From NCBI GenBank assembly GCA_004554105.1, contig SFNW01000027.1, positions 1 through 18,633 on the forward strand: a DNA stretch of 18,633 bases. The letters are read 5' to 3'. Both the position numbers and the translations under genes were made by a program. Source of the DNA: Clostridiales bacterium. GTDB lineage: Bacteria; Bacillota; Clostridia; Oscillospirales; CAG-272. Positions 14,856 to 18,633 of the stretch are shown one piece after another. Every line of letters begins with the position of its first letter. Positions within the stretch are counted from its first letter, which is position 1. The notes under the pieces are model-generated. The model was not told the DNA's origin and ran no database searches. It was given only the letters and a program-made list of their open reading frames with translations.

Positions 14856-15305
14856 ATGAATCAGGAAAGCAAAATCGTCAACATCTACTTAGACAAGTCG
14901 GGAGCGCTGTACGGCGCGCCGTTCGGACCGTCGAAGAAATACGGCAGGCGTCCGATTGACAAGCTGTTTCTGCTGATGCCCGGCTACACGGACGAAATGC
15001 TCTGCGAATTTGTCAACCGCCTGTTCGACAACTGCGACAGCGAAGAGGCACGCGACGATATGCCGCCGAGCATTCAGACCTACCTCAAGGCGCGTTCTTA
15101 TAAGGAAGCAATTCGCAACCTCGGGCTTCTCGTCGGCTTCTATGCCGAAAACGAGGGCTTTGCCTTTACCCCGGCAAAGCATACGGGCAGCGGCTTTTCC
15201 ATGGGGGACGACATTTTCGAGATTCGACCCGACTGCAAGCGCAAGGAGATGGCGCGGACGCTGAAAGAAGCGATCGGCGCGGTCAAAATCGGCGCAGAAG
15301 AATAA
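14856..15305 (+). CDS. Uncharacterised 149-aa protein, first gene of the glycogen operon
   Basis: 149 residues, no signal peptide or membrane segment, so probably cytoplasmic. I do not recognise the family. The N-terminus KIVNIYLDKSG suggests a beta strand. The middle has helical stretches (DEMLCEFVNRLFDNC, YKEAIRNLGLLVGFYA), and the C-terminus has an amphipathic helix (KRKEMARTLKEAIGAV). Two regions rich in Gly, Pro and Lys (GAPFGPSKKYGRRP; PAKHTGSGFSMGDD) may be loops or ligand sites. The ATG has GGGAGA 7 bases upstream; an in-frame TTG at 14826 lacks one. glgB begins 38 bases after its stop with no terminator between, only a weak 5-bp hairpin at 15309-15324. Co-transcription is therefore likely and hints at a role tied to glycogen; no function is claimed. 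Confidence 0.85.
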   Translation: MNQESKIVNIYLDKSGALYGAPFGPSKKYGRRPIDKLFLLMPGYTDEMLCEFVNRLFDNCDSEEARDDMPPSIQTYLKARSYKEAIRNLGLLVGFYAENEGFAFTPAKHTGSGFSMGDDIFEIRPDCKRKEMARTLKEAIGAVKIGAEE

Positions 15306-15343
15306 AGACGCCCGTCCGTGGGCGGTACGAGAAAGGAAGGCTT

Positions 15344-17221
15344 ATGGCAAAGAATACGAACGATATGGCGAAATACCTCTTTCTTGAGGGAACGAACTAC
15401 CGTGCGTACGATTACCTCGGCGCACACAGAGAAAAAGACGGCTACCGCTTCCGCGTGTGGGCGCCGAACGCCGATGCGGTCTACCTTGTCGGCGACTTCA
15501 ACAACTGGGACGACTCCTGCCCCATGGAAAAGGACAGCGGCATCTGGGAATACCGGCTCGACGGCGAACGCTTCGGCATCGGCAGCAAGTATAAATACAA
15601 GGTCGTGCGAAACGGGCGTGCGGTCTTCAAGACCGACCCCTACGGCTATTATACCGAGGTGCGTCCCGACAATGCAAGCGTCTATTTCGACCTTGCGGGC
15701 TTTGACTGGCAGGACGGCGACTGGCTGAAGAAACGCGCCGCCGAGAGCGACGGCTTCTACAGCCGCCCGATGAACATATACGAGGTACACGCCGGCTCGT
15801 GGAAGAAAAACGCGGACGGCAGCTTCTATACTTACAAACAACTTGCGGAGGAGCTGATTCCCTACGCACGCGACATGGGCTATACGCACATCGAGCTGAT
15901 GCCGCTGGCGGAGCACCCGTTCGACGGCTCGTGGGGCTATCAGATCTGCGGCTACTATGCGCCCACCTCTCGCTTCGGCACGCCGCACGACTTCATGGCG
16001 TTTGTCGACGCCGCGCACCGCGCGGGACTCGGCGTGATTCTCGACTGGGTGCCGGCGCACTTCCCCAAGGACGCAAACGGGCTTTACGAATTTGACGGTG
16101 CGCCGCTCTACGAATTTCAGGGCGCCGACCGCATGGAGCATAAATCCTGGGGGACGCGCTGCTTTGACGTCGGACGGAACGAGGTGCAGTGCTTCCTCGT
16201 CTCCAACGCCGCCTACTGGGCGGAAAAATACCACATCGACGGGCTGCGCGTCGACGCGGTCGCCTCGATGCTCTATCTCGACTACGACCGCCGCCCCGGC
16301 GAGTGGAATCCCAACGTCTACGGCACCAACCGCTCGCTCGAAGCGATTGCATTTTTCAAGAAGCTGAACAGCTTCATGCGCGGGAACTACCCCGACGTGC
16401 TGATGATTGCCGAGGAATCGACCGCGTGGGAAAACGTCACCCGCTTTGACGGCGACGGACTCGGCTTCCGCATGAAGTGGAACATGGGCTGGATGAACGA
16501 CGCCCTCTCCTACGCCGAAACCGACCCGCTCTTCCGCAAGGGCAATCACTCGAAGATTACCTTCTCGATGATGTACGCCTTTTCGGAATACTATGTTCTG
16601 CCGATTTCGCACGACGAGGTCGTCCACGGCAAAAAGTCGCTGCTCGACCGCTTCCCCGGTCTGTACGGGCAGAAGTTCGACGGGCTGCGCGCGTTCCTCG
16701 TCTACATGATGACCCACCCGGGCAAAAAGCTGCTCTTCATGGGCTGCGAAAACGGGCAGTTCTCCGAGTGGAACTACGAAAAAGAGGTCGAATGGTTCTT
16801 GCTCGACTACGAGCGGCACGCAAAGCTGCACGCCTTTGTGCGCGACCTCAATCACCTCTATCTTGCCCACAGCGAACTTTGGGAAATCGACGACAACTGG
16901 GAGGGCTTCCAGTGGGTCGAGGTTGACAACAGCGACGAGAGCATTCTCGCCATGCGCCGCATCAACAAGCGCGGCGAAGCACTGCTGACGGTCATCAACT
17001 TCACGCCGGTCGAGCGCGAAGGACATACGCTGACCGTCCCCGCCGGAACGCGCTACAGCATTCTGCTCGATTCCTCGGACGAAAAGTACGGCGGCTATAA
17101 AAAGACGACCGGCTCGCTCCGCTCGAAAAAGCAAAAGGACGGCAGCTCGGTGATTCGTCTCGACCTGCCTGCGCACGGCGCGGTCATTCTCAAAGAAAAA
17201 GTCATTGCAAAAAAGCAGTAA
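15344..17221 (+). CDS. glgB: 1,4-alpha-glucan branching enzyme
   Basis: 625 residues. It cuts alpha-1,4 glucan and rejoins it as alpha-1,6 branches during glycogen synthesis in the cytoplasm. A CBM48 domain (about 25-115, with VYLVGDFNNWD) is followed by a GH13 barrel with DWVPAHF (234-240). The catalytic triad is Asp304 (GLRVDAV), Glu357 (IAEES) and Asp424 (ISHDE), whose spacing closely matches characterised branching enzymes. A C-terminal all-beta domain starts at about 515. It is about 100 residues shorter than the 728-residue E. coli enzyme because the extra N-terminal (N1) domain is absent, as is common in Firmicutes. The ATG has AAAGGAAGG 4-5 bases upstream. glgC follows after 55 bases. 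Confidence 0.97.
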   Translation: MAKNTNDMAKYLFLEGTNYRAYDYLGAHREKDGYRFRVWAPNADAVYLVGDFNNWDDSCPMEKDSGIWEYRLDGERFGIGSKYKYKVVRNGRAVFKTDPYGYYTEVRPDNASVYFDLAGFDWQDGDWLKKRAAESDGFYSRPMNIYEVHAGSWKKNADGSFYTYKQLAEELIPYARDMGYTHIELMPLAEHPFDGSWGYQICGYYAPTSRFGTPHDFMAFVDAAHRAGLGVILDWVPAHFPKDANGLYEFDGAPLYEFQGADRMEHKSWGTRCFDVGRNEVQCFLVSNAAYWAEKYHIDGLRVDAVASMLYLDYDRRPGEWNPNVYGTNRSLEAIAFFKKLNSFMRGNYPDVLMIAEESTAWENVTRFDGDGLGFRMKWNMGWMNDALSYAETDPLFRKGNHSKITFSMMYAFSEYYVLPISHDEVVHGKKSLLDRFPGLYGQKFDGLRAFLVYMMTHPGKKLLFMGCENGQFSEWNYEKEVEWFLLDYERHAKLHAFVRDLNHLYLAHSELWEIDDNWEGFQWVEVDNSDESILAMRRINKRGEALLTVINFTPVEREGHTLTVPAGTRYSILLDSSDEKYGGYKKTTGSLRSKKQKDGSSVIRLDLPAHGAVILKEKVIAKKQ

Positions 17222-17223
17222 AC

Positions 17224-17253
17224 CGACAGCGTTATAAACGACAGCGTTATAAA
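17224..17253 (+). repeat. Tandem 15-bp direct repeat between glgB and glgC
   Basis: CGACAGCGTTATAAA occurs twice, exactly and head to tail (17224-17238, 17239-17253), just before the glgC ribosome binding site. It may be a slippage duplication. The two TTATAAA cores look like -10 elements, but no -35 box at proper distance was found. Confidence 0.85.
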
Positions 17254-17276
17254 TTTTTTCGGAGGTACGGATACTT

Positions 17277-18476
17277 ATGAACAAAAAGAGAAAAGAATGT
17301 GTCGCCATGCTTCTCGCCGGCGGTCAGGGTTCCCGTCTGTACGCGCTGACAAAATCCACTGCAAAGCCTGCGGTCACTTTCGGCGGCAAGTATCGCATCA
17401 TTGACTTTCCGCTTTCCAACTGCATCAATTCCGGCATCGACACGGTCGGCGTGCTGACGCAGTATCAGCCGCTGATGCTGAACGACTACGTCGGCAACGG
17501 TCTGCCGTGGGACCTCGACCGCACCTACGGCGGCGTCAAGATTCTGCCGCCCTATCAGGGGCAGAAAAAAGCCGACTGGTATAAGGGAACCGCAAACGCC
17601 ATTTATCAGAACATGGCGTTCATCGACCAGTACGACCCCGAATATGTCATGATTCTTTCGGGCGACCACATCTACCGCATGGACTACGCCGAGATGCTCC
17701 GCTATCACAAGAAGAAGGACGCCGACTGCACCATTGCGGTGCTCGAAGTCCCGCTGAAGGAAGCGAGCCGCTTCGGTATCCTGACCACGCACGAGAACGG
17801 GCAGATTTACAAATTCACCGAAAAACCGAAAAATCCCGATTCAACCAAGGCGTCGATGGGCATTTATATCTTTACCAAAAAAATCCTTGAAGAGTATCTG
17901 ACAAAGGATGACGCAGATCCGGAGTCGGCGAAAGATTTCGGAAAGAACGTTATTCCCGCGATGCTGAACGACGGAAGAAAAATGGTCGCATATCCGTTTG
18001 AAGGATATTGGAAAGACGTCGGAACGCTGACAAGCCTGTGGGAAGCGAATATGGATCTTCTCGGAACGAACCCCGAATTCGATCTTCACACAAAGGATTG
18101 GAGGATCTATTCCAGAAACAACAACCTTCCTCCGCACTTTATATCCGAAACGGCAACGGTCGAGAATTCTCTTATAACCGAAGGCTGCGACATTCGCGGA
18201 ACCGTCATCAACAGCGTACTTTCAAACGGCGTGACCGTTGAAGAGGGCGCGGTCGTGCGCGATTCCGTGCTGATGACCGATGTGACCGTGAAAGCGTGGG
18301 CGAGAGTCGAATACAGTATTATAGACAGCGATACCGTTATCTGTGAGAACGCGTCGGTCGGAAAAGAACGCGCTTCCGCACGCGGGCTTGCCGTTGTCGG
18401 AGAAGGGCTTGTCGTTGAAGCGGGAAGCGTGATACCCGACGGCGAAATGGTCGGATCCGCGTCGAAAAACAATTAA
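17277..18476 (+). CDS. glgC: Glucose-1-phosphate adenylyltransferase (ADP-glucose pyrophosphorylase)
   Basis: 399 residues. It makes ADP-glucose from ATP and glucose-1-phosphate, the committed step of bacterial glycogen synthesis. The nucleotide-binding start LLAGGQGSRL (12-21) is followed by KPAVTFGGKYR (30-40) and IDFPLSN (42-48). The GTANAIYQN (104-112) and SGDHIYRMDY (128-137) elements, FTEKP (180-184) and YWKDVGT (244-250) are present, with a C-terminal left-handed beta-helix domain (about 290-385). GGAGG lies 11 bases before the ATG, rather long. The protein is intact, yet codon use changes sharply near residue 170-205. Asp is GAC in all 12 cases before residue 187, then GAT in 10 of 16. 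Gly is GGA in 1 of 17 up to residue 195, then 10 of 16. Ile ATA goes from none to four. glgD follows after 17 bases. Confidence 0.97.
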   Translation: MNKKRKECVAMLLAGGQGSRLYALTKSTAKPAVTFGGKYRIIDFPLSNCINSGIDTVGVLTQYQPLMLNDYVGNGLPWDLDRTYGGVKILPPYQGQKKADWYKGTANAIYQNMAFIDQYDPEYVMILSGDHIYRMDYAEMLRYHKKKDADCTIAVLEVPLKEASRFGILTTHENGQIYKFTEKPKNPDSTKASMGIYIFTKKILEEYLTKDDADPESAKDFGKNVIPAMLNDGRKMVAYPFEGYWKDVGTLTSLWEANMDLLGTNPEFDLHTKDWRIYSRNNNLPPHFISETATVENSLITEGCDIRGTVINSVLSNGVTVEEGAVVRDSVLMTDVTVKAWARVEYSIIDSDTVICENASVGKERASARGLAVVGEGLVVEAGSVIPDGEMVGSASKNN

Positions 18477-18493
18477 ACGAAAGGGAGAGAATT

Positions 18494-18633
18494 ATGACAA
18501 CGGCAGGGATCATTTTTTCAAATATACATGACAGCAATATCCCCGAACTCACAAGAAACAGGACAATGGCTTCCGTACCTTTCGCGGGCAAATACAGGCT
18601 TATAGATTTTACCCTTTCAAATATGGTCAACTC
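18494..18633 (+). CDS. glgD: GlgD subunit of glucose-1-phosphate adenylyltransferase (3' truncated by window end)
   Basis: Only 46 full codons are present and the gene runs off the window. The N-terminus GIIFSNIHD followed by ELTRNRTMASVPFAGKYRL and IDFTLSNMVN is characteristic of GlgD. In GlgD the GGxGxRL nucleotide-binding loop of GlgC is replaced by a divergent sequence, and the Firmicutes protein acts as a regulatory or partner subunit that boosts GlgC. The ATG has AAAGGGAGAG 4-5 bases upstream and sits 17 bases after the glgC stop, so the two are co-translated. Its codons (ACA, AGG, AGA, ATA, CTT) match the 3' part of glgC, not the rest of the window. Confidence 0.92.
   Translation, partial: MTTAGIIFSNIHDSNIPELTRNRTMASVPFAGKYRLIDFTLSNMVN

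Noticed and set aside
15309..15324. Hairpin between the unknown gene and glgB as a terminator
   Set aside because: The stem is only 5 bp with no T-run, so it is unlikely to stop transcription.
17222..17276. Internal promoter for glgC at the TTATAAA repeats
   Set aside because: No -35 box lies at 16-18 bases from either copy, and operon readthrough from glgB explains expression.
15140..17308. 722-codon open frame opposite glgB
   Set aside because: It is antisense to an unmistakable branching enzyme with intact catalytic residues. Long antisense frames are expected from its GC-ending codons.

Overview
The window looks like chromosome from a GC-rich, anaerobic, polysaccharide-using Firmicute of the class Clostridia (Oscillospiraceae/Ruminococcaceae-like). 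The grounds are a glgB-glgC-glgD order (GlgD is a Firmicutes-type partner of GlgC), a type I dockerin on a secreted glycosidase-like protein, GGAGG-type ribosome binding sites, near-consensus sigma-A promoters with 17-base spacers, and lipoprotein and secretion signals of Gram-positive type. No rRNA, tRNA, CRISPR array, insertion sequence or phage gene was seen.

Layout. Bases 31-2859 (minus) hold a membrane-fusion (HlyD/MacA-type) protein with a very long coiled-coil region and, upstream of it, an RluA-family pseudouridine synthase. From a back-to-back promoter pair at 2892-2955, a small cysteine-rich protein (2987-3175) reads rightward. It converges on an unrecognised lipoprotein gene (3229-4548, minus) at a shared terminator. 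A second back-to-back promoter pair (4611-4676) drives that lipoprotein leftward and a three-gene ABC exporter rightward: an ATPase and two ABC-2-like permeases, each start overlapping the previous stop by ATGA. Then come an acyl-CoA synthetase (7743-9434) and a cation-diffusion-facilitator transporter (9535-10746), each with its own promoter. The CDF gene ends in a perfect 22-bp inverted repeat shared with a convergent gene.

Bases 10797-14537 (minus) carry two separately promoted secreted proteins that suggest plant or arabinan-type glycan use: a sialidase-fold protein (GH93-like or GH33-like) ending in a dockerin, and a GH43-type protein with an N-terminal beta-helix-like half. In the GH43-type protein the middle catalytic Asp appears to be replaced by Gly.

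Bases 14856-18633 (plus) form a glycogen synthesis operon: an unrecognised 149-aa protein, glgB, glgC and the start of glgD, which runs off the window. GlgC makes ADP-glucose, GlgD is its usual partner subunit, and GlgB introduces branches. The most unusual observation is an abrupt change of codon use inside glgC, near base 17,780-17,900, that continues into glgD. It points to intragenic recombination or to a chimeric assembly. I did not find a convincing wholly new multi-gene system; the best candidates for novelty are listed as findings.
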